DNA of 48,826 bases from Holosporales bacterium (GTDB taxonomy: Bacteria; Pseudomonadota; Alphaproteobacteria; Holosporales; Holosporaceae), in NCBI GenBank assembly GCA_947457385.1, contig CANGUX010000005.1:1-48826 (forward strand), given 5' to 3'. The translations under genes were made by a program, and so were the position numbers. Within the stretch, counting starts at the first letter, position 1, and each line of letters opens with the position of its first letter. Positions 37,471-46,218 of this stretch are shown here, in pieces. The notes under the pieces were generated by a model. That model made no database searches and had not been told where the DNA came from. It worked only from the letters and a program-made list of their open reading frames with translations.

Positions 37471-38529
37471 TTAGGAACGTTCTTCTGAAAAGGATTCTTC
37501 TTCAAGAATCTCTGCTGGATGATCTGCAAAATGCTCTAACAATCCTGTTTTTGTCCTAAGGGTGGCCATAATGATTTTTTCCAGAGCTTCAGCTTTTTCA
37601 GGATGGCGCGCCAGGAAATCACGCACCGCATCACGCCCCTGGCCAATGCGCTCTTGCTGATAAGAATACCAAGACCCCGACTTTTCCAGCACCCCAGCCT
37701 TTACGCCTAGTTCAATCAGTTCTGAGGTTTTATCGATCCCTTCTCCATAACGAATTTCAAAGACGGTTTCACGAAAGGGAGCAGCTAGCTTGTTTTTGAC
37801 AATCTTAACCCGTGTCAGATTGCCGATAATGTTTTCTTTATCTTTGATGGCGGCTTGCCGGCGAATATCCAAACGAATGGAAGCATAGAATTTAAGAGCA
37901 ACGCCTCCGGTTGTGGTCTCGGGATTGCCAAATACAACCCCAATTTTTTGTCGAATCTGGTTGGTAAAAATAACAAGGCATCCAGAACGAGAAATAGACC
38001 CCGTAAGCTTACGCAAGGCTTGGCTCATCAGTCGTGCTTGCAGTCCCATATGCGAATCCCCCATATCGCCCTCTAATTCGGCCTTGGGCACTAGGGCTGC
38101 AACGCTATCTACCACAATGACCTTGACCGCCCCTGAACGCACCAAGGTGTCTGTGATTTCCAAGGCTTGCTCACCGGTATCCGGTTGTGAAATATATAAC
38201 CCCTCTACATCCACTTTAAGGCGTTTGGCATAAATCGGATCAAAGGCATGCTCTGTATCAATAAACGCACATACCCCCCCAGCACGTTGCGCCTCGGCAA
38301 TGACATGAAGGGTCAGAGTGGTTTTCCCAGAACTCTCGGGGCCAAAAATTTCTACAATACGCCCCAGAGGCAATCCTTCAATGCCTAAAGCAAGATCTAA
38401 TCCCATAGATCCCGTAGAAATCACCTCCGCATCTTGAACTTTTTGATCTCCCCAACGCAAGAGTGATCCTTTTCCAAAAGCTTTTTCAATTTGCTGAATC
38501 GCGCTTTGTAAGGCGGGGTTTAGGCTCAT
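37471..38529 (-). CDS. recA: Recombinase RecA
   Basis: A 352-residue recombinase that coats single-stranded DNA, exchanges strands and triggers SOS self-cleavage. Walker A GPESSGKT is at 63-70, Walker [23 protein letters not shown] is near 138-159, and loop L2 ([22 protein letters not shown]) follows. The C-terminal tail is acidic ([12 protein letters not shown]). GGAGATCC precedes the ATG. I saw no GTTC-N7-GTTC or GAAC-N7-GAAC alpha-type LexA box in the short upstream region, so SOS control is not evident. Confidence 0.97.
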   Translation of the reverse strand: MSLNPALQSAIQQIEKAFGKGSLLRWGDQKVQDAEVISTGSMGLDLALGIEGLPLGRIVEIFGPESSGKTTLTLHVIAEAQRAGGVCAFIDTEHAFDPIYAKRLKVDVEGLYISQPDTGEQALEITDTLVRSGAVKVIVVDSVAALVPKAELEGDMGDSHMGLQARLMSQALRKLTGSISRSGCLVIFTNQIRQKIGVVFGNPETTTGGVALKFYASIRLDIRRQAAIKDKENIIGNLTRVKIVKNKLAAPFRETVFEIRYGEGIDKTSELIELGVKAGVLEKSGSWYSYQQERIGQGRDAVRDFLARHPEKAEALEKIIMATLRTKTGLLEHFADHPAEILEEESFSEERS

Positions 38530-38656
38530 CTAAGGATCTCCTTGAGGGTTTCCTATAGAATAGCAAATGAATCGAAATCCGTACATGGTTTCTTTATCTT
38601 GGTAAAGAATTTCAAAATAGAGAAAAAAAACATACACTACCTATATATAGAAAAAA

Positions 38657-39895
38657 GTGTGCGTTTATGATATGCAAAGAACCCAATCTCCCCTTACGAT
38701 TTCTGTTGTTGCTCCTGCTTTATGGATATTGGTTCTGATTGCAGGGTTGCCACTTTTATCGGAAAGTGCCTATTCTCCTGCACTTCCAGCTATGGCTCAT
38801 GATCTAAAAACCTCTGCTGGGATGGCAGAAAATACCCTTGCCATTTATCTTGTGGGCCTTGCGTTTGGAACGCTTTTTTGGGGCTATATTTCTGATCTAT
38901 TAGGGAGAAAACCTTGCATCCTTGCAGGGTTTGGGCTCTTTGCAGCAGCCTGTTTAGGCTGTTATAGTTCGACCTCTATTGAAATGTTAATGGGATTTCG
39001 CTTGCTTCAGGCCCTGGGCGGGAGCGTTGGAAGTGTGTTATCCCAAGCTGTGGCCAGGGATGCCTTTCATGGACCTGAGTTGGGTCGCGTGTATTCCCTT
39101 GTCAGCAGTGCCATGTCTTTATTCCCTGCCCTAGGTCCTCTTTTTGGGGGATGGATGGCTGCGCATTTTGGATGGCCTTTTATTTTTATATTTTTGCTGC
39201 TTTTTTCTGGGATGGTTGCTCTGATTGTCACCTTTGGCTTGTCTGAAACCCATCCTGTTCATGTCAGGCAACCTGTGTCTGTGTTAGAAGTGACCCATCG
39301 TTTTTTTAAAGATCGAAAGGTTCTTGTTTGCATTGCCCTTATTGGATTGGGAAATGGCATTGGATTTAGCTGGTTTTCCGAAGGTGCATTCTTTTTAATT
39401 GAATCCTTAACCCTTTCCAAAGTGCAATATGGGAGCAGTTTTTTGCTGACCGCAGGGGGAGGGGCCTTAGGGGGCATTCTCTCAGGGATGCTCCAAAAAA
39501 AACATACAGGCGATAGGGTGTTAGGCATAGGGATACGTATTCTTTTTCTTAGCACTTTGGTTTTTTGCAGTTGCGTGCTGTGCCATGTTTATCTCATGCC
39601 TTTTTCAAGGTTTTGGATGATAGGCATTACACTGGCTGCAAGAATGATCAATATTTTAGGCATGGTCATGGCCATTGGCAATATTCTTGCCATAGCGTTA
39701 CAGGAATATCGAGGGTGCATTGGGATCGCATCGAGTTTGTTTGGCTTTTCTTATTACATCCTCATTTCATTATTTACCTATGGCATGAGCGTGTTACACA
39801 ATGGCACATTATTGCCTATGCCGCTCTATTTTCTAGGATTAAGCACAGCCATGATGGTTTTATATACATGGGGATTTCCAAAGCAAAAAACATAG
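38657..39895 (+). CDS. Bcr/CflA-family MFS drug-efflux-type transporter
   Basis: A 412-residue carrier with 12 predicted helices. The early sequence SESAYSPALPAMAHDLKTSAGMAENTLAIYLVG, then GYISDLLGRKPCILAG, matches the Bcr/CflA subgroup of the DHA1 family, proton-coupled exporters of bicyclomycin, sulfonamides or cysteine-related compounds. The substrate is not predictable. The start is either GTG 38657 or ATG 38672; neither has a strong ribosome site. It diverges from recA and is followed nine bases later by rpiB, so the two may share a transcript. Confidence 0.85.
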   Translation: MCVYDMQRTQSPLTISVVAPALWILVLIAGLPLLSESAYSPALPAMAHDLKTSAGMAENTLAIYLVGLAFGTLFWGYISDLLGRKPCILAGFGLFAAACLGCYSSTSIEMLMGFRLLQALGGSVGSVLSQAVARDAFHGPELGRVYSLVSSAMSLFPALGPLFGGWMAAHFGWPFIFIFLLLFSGMVALIVTFGLSETHPVHVRQPVSVLEVTHRFFKDRKVLVCIALIGLGNGIGFSWFSEGAFFLIESLTLSKVQYGSSFLLTAGGGALGGILSGMLQKKHTGDRVLGIGIRILFLSTLVFCSCVLCHVYLMPFSRFWMIGITLAARMINILGMVMAIGNILAIALQEYRGCIGIASSLFGFSYYILISLFTYGMSVLHNGTLLPMPLYFLGLSTAMMVLYTWGFPKQKT

Positions 39896-39904
39896 GATGA
39901 AATC

Positions 39905-40354
39905 ATGAATTTATTGTTTGTTTCAGACCATGCTGGATTTCTGTTGCGACGTGCACTGGTATGCGCTTTGTTGCATGCGCATCCCGAATGGACGCTTCAA
40001 GAAGAAGGTGCTACCCATGCACAAGATCGCTGTGAGTATCCAATGCTTGTTATACCTGCGATGCAAGCTGTACGCACCAAAGGCATCGTTGCTGTTTTAA
40101 TTTGTGGGTCTGGGCTGGGTATGAGCATGATGGCCAACCGATTTCAGGGCATCCGAGCGGCCCTCTGCCATGATGTAACCACAGCGCGCTTGGCACGTGC
40201 CCATAACGATGCCAATATCCTTGTGTTAGGTGGACGTCTTATGGGTGATACGTTGGCGCTAGATTGTCTGAACACGTTCCTGAGCACGCCCTTTGAAGGA
40301 GGCCGTCATCTGGCACGTATCCAGGCCTTAGATGCATACCAAGATAGAAAATGA
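39905..40354 (+). CDS. rpiB: Ribose-5-phosphate isomerase B
   Basis: A 149-residue enzyme interconverting ribose 5-phosphate and ribulose 5-phosphate in the pentose phosphate pathway. The N-terminus LLFVSDHAGFLLRRAL, the ICGSGLGMSMMANRFQGIRAALCHD loop with active-site Cys, and HNDANILVLGGR followed by FEGGRH are characteristic. GATGAAATC precedes the ATG. The last codons form the first arm of its own terminator. Confidence 0.94.
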   Translation: MNLLFVSDHAGFLLRRALVCALLHAHPEWTLQEEGATHAQDRCEYPMLVIPAMQAVRTKGIVAVLICGSGLGMSMMANRFQGIRAALCHDVTTARLARAHNDANILVLGGRLMGDTLALDCLNTFLSTPFEGGRHLARIQALDAYQDRK

Positions 40355-40388
40355 ACCCCAATTTTTAGGCCCATTTTCTATTTTTTTT
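40344..40388 (+). terminator. Terminator after rpiB, overlapping its 3' end
   Basis: ATAGAAAATG (40344-40353) pairs perfectly with CATTTTCTAT (40372-40381) across an 18-base loop, followed by T8. The first arm includes the final rpiB codons and stop. It is the clear end of the MFS-rpiB unit. Confidence 0.8.
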
Positions 40389-40405
40389 GTGGTTTATCGT
40401 TTAAG

Positions 40406-41254
40406 TTAAGGCAGCAAGGCTTTAGGGGATGGCATAGAAGGCGCAAGATGTCCCCGACTTTGGATCTTTTCCAACAGCAAAACAGAACGCATTAAAAAAC
40501 TTGCCAGTTCTGCGATTGTTGTCGTAGGAGAAAGTGAAAACCCATAATCGGCTATCAGTTGCAACAGTTCATTTTCAATGTCTTCGCCTGCATCTAAAAA
40601 GAATTTAAAAACATTAAAACAAGCACTAATGGTTTCAGAAGATTCCAGTTTATGAAAAACATTATTATTTTCCTGTAAAAAAATAGGAAGAACGTTTTCT
40701 TTTTCTTTTAATGTATATAAAATTCTAAATAAAAGTTGCAATCTAGGAAAAGCATTGAATGCTTTTGCAAAAACCTGATAAGCTTCTCCTTCATTTTTGT
40801 TGGTGCCTTTTCCACCATAGATCATGGCTGAAAGATTGAAATAAGCAATGGGAGAAAGATTAGTCTGCACTACTTTTGAAAAATAATCATAGGCTTTTTT
40901 GAGATCCTTCTCACAACCAAACCCATTTTTCAAAAGAAAACCCAAATTGTTCAAAGATTCGATGCTTCCATTTTCTGCGGCTTTTTTAAACCAAAAATAA
41001 GATTTGGACAGATCTTTTTTAACCCCTTCTCTTGCAAAATAATAGGCCTCTCCTAATGCTGCTTGTGCAGGAATATTGTTACTATGAGCAGAGAGAAGGA
41101 GGGTTTTTTCAAAATCACTCATATCATCGAGTGGCGTAGAATGCTGGTTTGGAATGATGGGCTGTTTTTTCACATATTCTGACCAAGATAGACTAAAGGC
41201 AGGTGAAGCTCCTAAAATCAGCGAAAAAAATGCAATAGAATAAAGGGCTTTCAT
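40406..41254 (-). CDS. Exported Sel1-repeat protein
   Basis: A secreted protein of about 282 residues from Met at 41254. The signal peptide is MKALYSIAFFSLILGASPAFS. It contains Sel1-like (TPR-related) repeats: ALGEAYYFAREGVKKDLSKSYFWFKKAAENGS, then NNLGFLLKNGFGCEKDLKKAYDYFSKVV, then NLSAMIYGGKGTNKNEGEAYQVFAKA. Sel1 proteins scaffold protein-protein contacts, and host-associated bacteria often carry them as virulence or interaction factors. The C-terminal 90 residues have no recognised domain. An upstream start at 41305 adds a non-signal head. It follows the ABC1 gene on the same strand. Confidence 0.82.
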   Translation of the reverse strand: MKALYSIAFFSLILGASPAFSLSWSEYVKKQPIIPNQHSTPLDDMSDFEKTLLLSAHSNNIPAQAALGEAYYFAREGVKKDLSKSYFWFKKAAENGSIESLNNLGFLLKNGFGCEKDLKKAYDYFSKVVQTNLSPIAYFNLSAMIYGGKGTNKNEGEAYQVFAKAFNAFPRLQLLFRILYTLKEKENVLPIFLQENNNVFHKLESSETISACFNVFKFFLDAGEDIENELLQLIADYGFSLSPTTTIAELASFLMRSVLLLEKIQSRGHLAPSMPSPKALLP

Positions 41255-41332
41255 TGTGCTTTTCCCATAAACAAATAGTGACAAATTCATAATAATAGAA
41301 TTCATTTAAAAAATCAACTTTTTAAAAATATA

Positions 41333-42709
41333 CTAATTCCTATCGGAACAAAGCGTATTTTGCGCTTTTTCACAAGAAAAAAGGGAAAAAGAAGCACTGA
41401 CCTCTTGAAAAAGATCAAACCAATTGGCACGTACCTTCAGTCGCATTAACACCGCACCCAACACCACCGCCACACGATCCATTAAAAGGAAAGCTTTTGG
41501 AGGCTTGACCAAACCGTGTTGCTTTAGTAAAGATTGCACATGGAGTGCAGCCATTTTTCCCCGATCTACAGACGAAACCTCTTCTAAAAGACAAGGGCCT
41601 CGGTCCAGCAGAAAGGGTGCAAACAAAAGGGTTGCCCATGCATTAAGGGCTTCCAGCTGTGCATGAGATAAAGCATGGAACCCCCATTGTTCATAGGCGG
41701 CATGAGCTTGTTCCAAATTTTGGGTTTGAAGGGCACGGTATAATTTTAAAACGCCTTCGACAAACTGCGGAGGAAACAAACGAACACAGCCAAAATCTAA
41801 CAGATTTAATTGCAAGACCCCCCCCTCATACGTCCACGTTGCGTTACCCATATGGGGGTCACCATGGAGTGCCCCATGAGAATAAAAGGGAGCATACCAA
41901 GCTTTGAACAAAAGTGTTCCCAGCTCGTTGCGCAAAGATTGGGGGAGATCTATAGCCTCTTGGATGGATTTTCCTTCCACCCAACTCATGATGATCAAGC
42001 GTTCGGTACAAAAAAGAGGAGAGGGGATGCAAATGCTTTTCTTCAGGTTTGGATAGGTTTGAAACATGGCATGAAACCATTTCATGTGTTCGCATTCTTG
42101 CAGATAATTTAATTCCTCATAGAGCCTGATCTTCAATTCTTCTTGTAAATAGGTTGTATCTAAGGCTTTCATCTTGTGCTCATAGATGCGACAAAAAAAA
42201 CGGAGTTGCGCTAAGTCCGTTTCAATGACGCGATCGAGTCCTGGGTATTGTAATTTACAGGCCACGAGATGTGCAGTTTCATAGGTTTCATTCCAAAAAC
42301 AGGCCTTATGGACCTGACCTAAGGATGCAGCAAAGGAAGGTTCAGGAGAGAACCAGGAAAAGCGATCCTTCCACATAGGGCCCATTTCATGCATCATACG
42401 CCTTCGCACAAAACTCCAGCCCATGGGGGGGGCGTGTGCACATAGGTCTTGCAAGGCATCAGATACAGAAGAAGGAAGAAGCCCAGGGATCATGGCCGTC
42501 AATTGCCCAGCCTTTAAAAGAGGGCCCCGCAACTGTCCTAAAGAGGTTTTCAGAATATGAGCAGCCTTATCCATATTGCTTTGCTGAGACCATAAACGCA
42601 TTGCTGTTTTTGCCCCTTGCCAGATGCGATGCATTCCCACAGGAGGGGCATAAAGTGACATCATCTTTGTGTGTATGAAAATCTCATGATCAGGATACGC
42701 TGATTCCAT
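41333..42709 (-). CDS. ABC1/UbiB-family atypical kinase-like protein
   Basis: A 458-residue member of the ABC1/ADCK/UbiB family, atypical kinases linked to ubiquinone biosynthesis. The family KxGQ motif (LLKAGQLTAM), the Ala-rich nucleotide loop FAASLGQVHKA, CKLQYPG with the Lys, EELNYLQECEH, catalytic HGDPHMGNATW and metal-binding LLDFG are all present. No C-terminal membrane helices typical of UbiB are obvious, so it resembles the soluble ABC1 subgroup. The substrate is unknown. The Sel1 gene follows about 80 bases downstream. Confidence 0.88.
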   Translation of the reverse strand: MESAYPDHEIFIHTKMMSLYAPPVGMHRIWQGAKTAMRLWSQQSNMDKAAHILKTSLGQLRGPLLKAGQLTAMIPGLLPSSVSDALQDLCAHAPPMGWSFVRRRMMHEMGPMWKDRFSWFSPEPSFAASLGQVHKACFWNETYETAHLVACKLQYPGLDRVIETDLAQLRFFCRIYEHKMKALDTTYLQEELKIRLYEELNYLQECEHMKWFHAMFQTYPNLKKSICIPSPLFCTERLIIMSWVEGKSIQEAIDLPQSLRNELGTLLFKAWYAPFYSHGALHGDPHMGNATWTYEGGVLQLNLLDFGCVRLFPPQFVEGVLKLYRALQTQNLEQAHAAYEQWGFHALSHAQLEALNAWATLLFAPFLLDRGPCLLEEVSSVDRGKMAALHVQSLLKQHGLVKPPKAFLLMDRVAVVLGAVLMRLKVRANWFDLFQEVSASFSLFSCEKAQNTLCSDRN

Positions 42710-43335
42710 GAAAGCATCGAGATAGGCGCATAAATAAGCAACCCTATTCTCAAGATAGTGGCCATCTTAGAAAGGGACCAATGCTATGTTTACATGCAAA
42801 AAAATCACAAAATACCACTATGGTTTGATGTGGATGGGAATTCTATTAAGCATATCATGGAAAAAGAAAAACGACTCAGAAAAAGGATAGTCGCATTGCA
42901 AGAAGTACCTCTGTCTATGTAGAGCATACAGCTTGGGAAAGGCATAATGCTCTTCTTTCATAGAATTGGGGTGCCTTGTTGACAATATTTCTCTTGAGCG
43001 CCTCATTGAGGAAAGAGTAGGCCCATTCACGCAACCAATTCAATGTGTTGCGTGTTCTTTTCCAGGGATGCAATGCTACATGATCCATGAATCATGGCAT
43101 CGACACAGTCTTTGTTTATAAACATAACTGCTTAAATATGATCGTGATCAACCCATTTGCGGCTTTTCAACCGTTTTTTCTACTGCAATGCAGGTAGGGC
43201 TTTGTGTATAGAGGCTAATGCGTCTGTGGGTTTTCTTCATGCAGAGAGAAGTCTGTAAAAACGAAAAACCTCTATGAAAAAAATGAACTGTACCCCATGA
43301 CATCATACACACGCTTAGTGGCAAAAAATGCAACC
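42710..43335. other. Eroded gap of about 620 bases, no intact gene
   Basis: No intact gene found on either strand. Several medium-length frames exist (minus-strand 70 and 64 codons at 42818-43030 and 43148-43342), but none resembles a family. A plus-strand stretch near 42965-43100 reads LERLIEERVGPFTQPIQCVAC in one frame and could be decayed coding DNA. See the short fragment at 42794-42922. Confidence 0.35.
42794..42922 (+). pseudogene. Possible fragment of a small conserved alphaproteobacterial protein
   Basis: A 42-codon plus-strand frame containing PLWFDVDGNSIKHIMEKEKRLRK. It recalls, from memory only, a small uncharacterised alphaproteobacterial family that opens with a W/Y-F-D-x-x-G-N sequence followed by a charged helix. 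The frame stops far short of that family's usual length and no ribosome site is visible, so it is best read as a decayed remnant or chance frame. Confidence 0.2.
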
Positions 43336-43354
43336 GTATCAAAAAATTTGATAC
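43336..43354. repeat. Perfect 8-bp palindrome beside the rplI terminator
   Basis: GTATCAAA and TTTGATAC flank a three-base spacer (AAA). It directly abuts the rplI terminator hairpin on its far side. It could be an operator half-site pair, a second terminator stem or a recombination site. Confidence 0.4.
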
Positions 43355-43392
43355 AAAAAAACAAACGCGCCTCTATGAAACGCGTTTGTTTT
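43354..43392 (-). terminator. Rho-independent terminator of rplI
   Basis: ACAAACGCG (43361-43369) pairs perfectly with CGCGTTTGT (43381-43389) across an 11-base loop. On the minus strand it is followed by seven T. It lies about ten bases past the rplI stop. A T-run on the plus side makes it potentially bidirectional. Confidence 0.85.
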
Positions 43393-43398
43393 TCATGA

Positions 43399-43860
43399 TT
43401 ACAGAGTAGAATGCCGAGCCGTCACCTTCAAAGGAAGGGTTAAGGATACGCTTGGATGCAATTCCAAGGTAATGACATACTCGCCCACTTCTTTCATGCC
43501 GTGTGGAAGAAGGACCTGGTGATGATCCAACATAAATCCATCCACTTCTAATGCGCGGGTGATATCCCTGGCGGAAACAGCGCCATATAGCACACCGTTT
43601 TCTCCCGCTTCTCGCACAATGTGCAAGACATATCCCGTTAGTTTTGCCCGCAACGTTTCTGCGGATGTTTTACGAGCCTCATCGCTGATACGAAGCATCT
43701 CGCGTTCAGATTCCAGGCGAGCAATGGCCTCTTTTGTAGCATACTTGGCTTTGTTCATATCTTTTAGATATCGAAAAAACCCACGCGGAAGGATTACAAT
43801 ATCTCCTGCGTGGCCTTTGTTCTTTACAGGCTCTAATAAAATTGCTTTAACAGTTGCCAT
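43399..43860 (-). CDS. rplI: 50S ribosomal protein L9
   Basis: A 153-residue protein binding 23S rRNA at the base of the L1 stalk. The N-terminal L9 motif is VKAILLEPVKNKGHAGDIVILPRGFFRYL; a connecting helix and the C-terminal domain (GVLYGAVSARDITRAL) follow. The ATG at 43860 has GGAAGGAAAATC upstream; a longer frame to 43899 is not L9. The start overlaps the end of the DUF2232 gene by 14 bases, so the two are translated from one message. rpsF and rpsR are not upstream. Confidence 0.96.
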   Translation of the reverse strand: MATVKAILLEPVKNKGHAGDIVILPRGFFRYLKDMNKAKYATKEAIARLESEREMLRISDEARKTSAETLRAKLTGYVLHIVREAGENGVLYGAVSARDITRALEVDGFMLDHHQVLLPHGMKEVGEYVITLELHPSVSLTLPLKVTARHSTL

Positions 43861-44680
43861 GATTTTCCTTCCGTCGTATCCAAGGTTGAATAAGTTCAAA
43901 GATCATAACACATCCCAAAGGAAAGACCAAGAAAATCCCTAAAAGACTTATCCCCATTCTAAGCCATGGTGACCTTTTTTTCCCAAAACCCTCTTGTAAT
44001 TTGCTAATCCCACCGATAATAAAGGGGAGCAGCCCCACAAGAAGCATGTTTCCAAAGATTAACTGATCTTCTCCTTGAAAGATAAAAAGACCCAGTTGGC
44101 AAATGACGATCCACCAATAATCAAAAATGGAAGTTTGAAAAGAAAAAGGCGTTCCTGATGGATTAAGAGGGATTTTCAATTTTTTTGCCCAAGACAAAAG
44201 AATAACACTCAGCAAACTCCCCGTCCAAATAGAAGCAATGCCAGGCATAAACAACAAGGCACCTCTTTTTCCTTCCCACAGGGAACTTCCAAAAAGACCA
44301 AAAAGAAAGGTCATCATATTAAAAAAAGCAATTAATATATGAAACATAGATGGAATTTTTTTCCGTTCTTCCTCTTTCAAATCGGCCACTTTCAAAGGAA
44401 TAAATTTTCGATAAACGCCTAAAAGAATTACGGGAAGCAGGATATAACCCCCGTATAAGGCAACATCTAAACTGGCATGTGGGACACTGCACAGCATGGC
44501 AGCTGAAACCGCAGTGATAAATAAGAAAAGCTCAAGCGTTGAAGTAAGCGCAAAAAAAAGCAATCCGGTTGTCCCTAAAAAGGCAGCCATGGGCATGTAC
44601 TGCGGCATGTTTGTGCCTATCCAAAAGCTTAAAAGAGTACCACTCCCCAATCCTAACGTCGATAAAAGCTCAAAAGACAA
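43847..44680 (-). CDS. DUF2232-family membrane protein
   Basis: A 277-residue polytopic inner-membrane protein with about eight hydrophobic helices. In alphaproteobacteria DUF2232 proteins are encoded between rpsR and rplI, and here rplI follows with a 14-base overlap. Sequence similarity to the family is loose (LGLGSGTLLSFWIGTNMPQYMPMAAFLG, and late helices with GMGISLLG-like pattern); the position is the main evidence. The function is unknown; DUF2232 is distantly related to energy-coupling-factor S components. Confidence 0.75.
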   Translation of the reverse strand: MSFELLSTLGLGSGTLLSFWIGTNMPQYMPMAAFLGTTGLLFFALTSTLELFLFITAVSAAMLCSVPHASLDVALYGGYILLPVILLGVYRKFIPLKVADLKEEERKKIPSMFHILIAFFNMMTFLFGLFGSSLWEGKRGALLFMPGIASIWTGSLLSVILLSWAKKLKIPLNPSGTPFSFQTSIFDYWWIVICQLGLFIFQGEDQLIFGNMLLVGLLPFIIGGISKLQEGFGKKRSPWLRMGISLLGIFLVFPLGCVMIFELIQPWIRRKENHGNC

Positions 44681-44952
44681 GCAAGATTTCCAATAACTCC
44701 AGCTCTTTATCTCACTTTTTTTACCTTTTTTAGGGTCAATATGTATGCGACTGATGATGCGTTCTCTGATGATAGCGCTATAGCCTTTAGAATAACGAAT
44801 TTTGTCTTACAGGGAAAGAGGTCATTTTATTTAAACGTACTTATTTTTATAAATAAAATACTCAAAAAACAAATAAATACAATTTATTTTTCCAAACAAG
44901 ACAAACAATCCTTCAGAAAATGATTTTTTCCAACCCTATTCTAAAAAAGACT

Positions 44953-45225
44953 TTAAGCCTGAGCAGAAAGCTGTTGAGCATGCATTTTCTTCATCATTCT
45001 GCTGGTTTTACGCGCCGCAGCATTGCGATGAATCAATCCTTTTGCAGCAGAAACAGCAAGAGCGCTCTGGGCTCCTCTTACACACGCCACAGATTCAATC
45101 CCACTGACAAGGGTTTCTCTTGCTTTCTTTAAACAGGTTCTCAACGCATGGATTTGGGATTTGTTTTCAACGCGTTTTTTTGTGTCTCTGCGTAGCCGTT
45201 TTTTTGTAGAAGCATGCCAAGCCAT
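44953..45225 (-). CDS. rpsT: 30S ribosomal protein S20
   Basis: A 90-residue, Lys/Arg-rich helical protein binding 16S rRNA. The start MAWHASTKKRLRRDTKKRVENKSQIHALRT and later AAKGLIHRNAAARKTSRMMKKM match S20. The N-terminal MAWHAS replaces the usual MANHKSA. AGGA precedes the ATG. It stands alone, as is common for rpsT, and 270 AT-rich bases without a recognised gene separate it from DUF2232. Confidence 0.95.
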   Translation of the reverse strand: MAWHASTKKRLRRDTKKRVENKSQIHALRTCLKKARETLVSGIESVACVRGAQSALAVSAAKGLIHRNAAARKTSRMMKKMHAQQLSAQA

Positions 45226-45314
45226 AATGTAGATTCCTAAGGTTCCTAAGTGTTCTTAGTTTGGGGGGAGTTTTGCAAAAAATCAAGCCTCATGAAGTGC
45301 TTTCAACTCAGGTC

Positions 45315-45344
45315 TTGACGATTCCCCCCCTTAGGCAGTACAAA
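45315..45344 (+). promoter_or_regulatory. Putative tRNA-Ser promoter
   Basis: TTGACG (45315-45320) resembles a -35 box, and TACAAA (45339-45344), 18 bases later, may be the -10 box. This places the start of transcription close to the first base of the tRNA at 45351. The -10 match is weak. Confidence 0.35.
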
Positions 45345-45350
45345 GAATAA

Positions 45351-45437
45351 GGATGGATGGCCGAGTGGTTGAAGGCACCAGTCTTGAAAACTGGCAAACG
45401 TGTAAGCGTTTCGTGGGTTCGAATCCGACTCCATCCG
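45351..45437 (+). tRNA. tRNA-Ser (UGA anticodon)
   Basis: An 87-base gene folding as a class II tRNA. The acceptor stem GGATGGA/TCCATCC is perfect. The anticodon arm CCAGTCT-TGA-AAACTGG gives anticodon UGA, reading UCA/UCG-type Ser codons. The long variable arm (CAAACGTGTAAGCGTTTC region) is typical of Ser. The T-arm GTGGG-TTCGAAT-CCGAC contains a central G-G mismatch. CCA is not encoded. The gene converges on efp, whose stop is five bases away. Confidence 0.92.
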
Positions 45438-45442
45438 CGGGA

Positions 45443-46012
45443 TTATGGTGCTTTATAGCGCTCTACATAACTCCCATCTTCTGTATGAATAATAACTTGC
45501 GTTCCTGTTTCAATATAAGGAGGCACCATGGTTTTGACGCCATTGCACAGCACCGCTGGTTTGTAAGATGAGGCTGCTGTTTGCCCTTTGATGGCAGGGG
45601 CTGCTTCTTCTACGGTTAAAACAACTTGGGTGGGAAGGGTTACAAACACTGGGGTTTGCTCATGAAACCCTACTGTGGCCATCATGCCTGCAGCAAGAAA
45701 GGAAGCGGGGGCATTTAAAAGCGCCTCCTGTACAGAAAATTGTTCATAGGTTTCTGGATCCATAAAGACAAAAAACTCACCGTCTTTATAGAGGAATTCA
45801 CAGAGATGCTCTTCGATAAAAACGCGCTCCACATCTTCGGCTGCACGAAATCGTTCGTCTTTTTTGGTGCTTCCTTGAATGTCTCTAAGGACAACGCACA
45901 TATAGGCGCCTCCTTTCCCGGGTTGTGTATGTTGTGCCTTGACCACAACCCACATGCGAGAGGCGTGCAGGATAACGTTGCCAGGACGAAGGGAGTTGCC
46001 TGATACTTTCAT
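45443..46012 (-). CDS. efp: Translation elongation factor P
   Basis: EF-P relieves ribosomes stalled at polyproline. From ATG 46012 it has 189 residues, the normal length, with the start MKVSGNSLRPGNVI. The loop HTQPGKGGAY keeps the lysine modified in many bacteria. Domains II and III follow (RVFIEEHLCEFLYKDGEFFVFMDPETYEQF, then IIHTEDGSYVERY). Earlier starts at 46039 and 46063 add unconserved residues; none has a clear ribosome site. It converges on tRNA-Ser with no room for a terminator between. Confidence 0.94.
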   Translation of the reverse strand: MKVSGNSLRPGNVILHASRMWVVVKAQHTQPGKGGAYMCVVLRDIQGSTKKDERFRAAEDVERVFIEEHLCEFLYKDGEFFVFMDPETYEQFSVQEALLNAPASFLAAGMMATVGFHEQTPVFVTLPTQVVLTVEEAAPAIKGQTAASSYKPAVLCNGVKTMVPPYIETGTQVIIHTEDGSYVERYKAP

Positions 46013-46218
46013 GACGGTGGGTGTTTGTACTTTTTCCATAGTGTATCGGAATTTTAAAGACAACCCAATGGATTAGACCCTCATGAACCCAAGTATTTAT
46101 GGGATTATTTGAAACCATAAAAAAAACAAAAACAAAACACGAATATTTATTGTTAACTTTTTTTTATTTATTTTGAAAAATAATTCAGATGTAGAGCAAA
46201 TAAAAAAGGAAATAAAAA

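Noticed and set aside
38530-38656. LexA/SOS box upstream of recA
   Set aside because: No alphaproteobacterial GTTC-N7-GTTC type site was found between recA and the divergent MFS gene.
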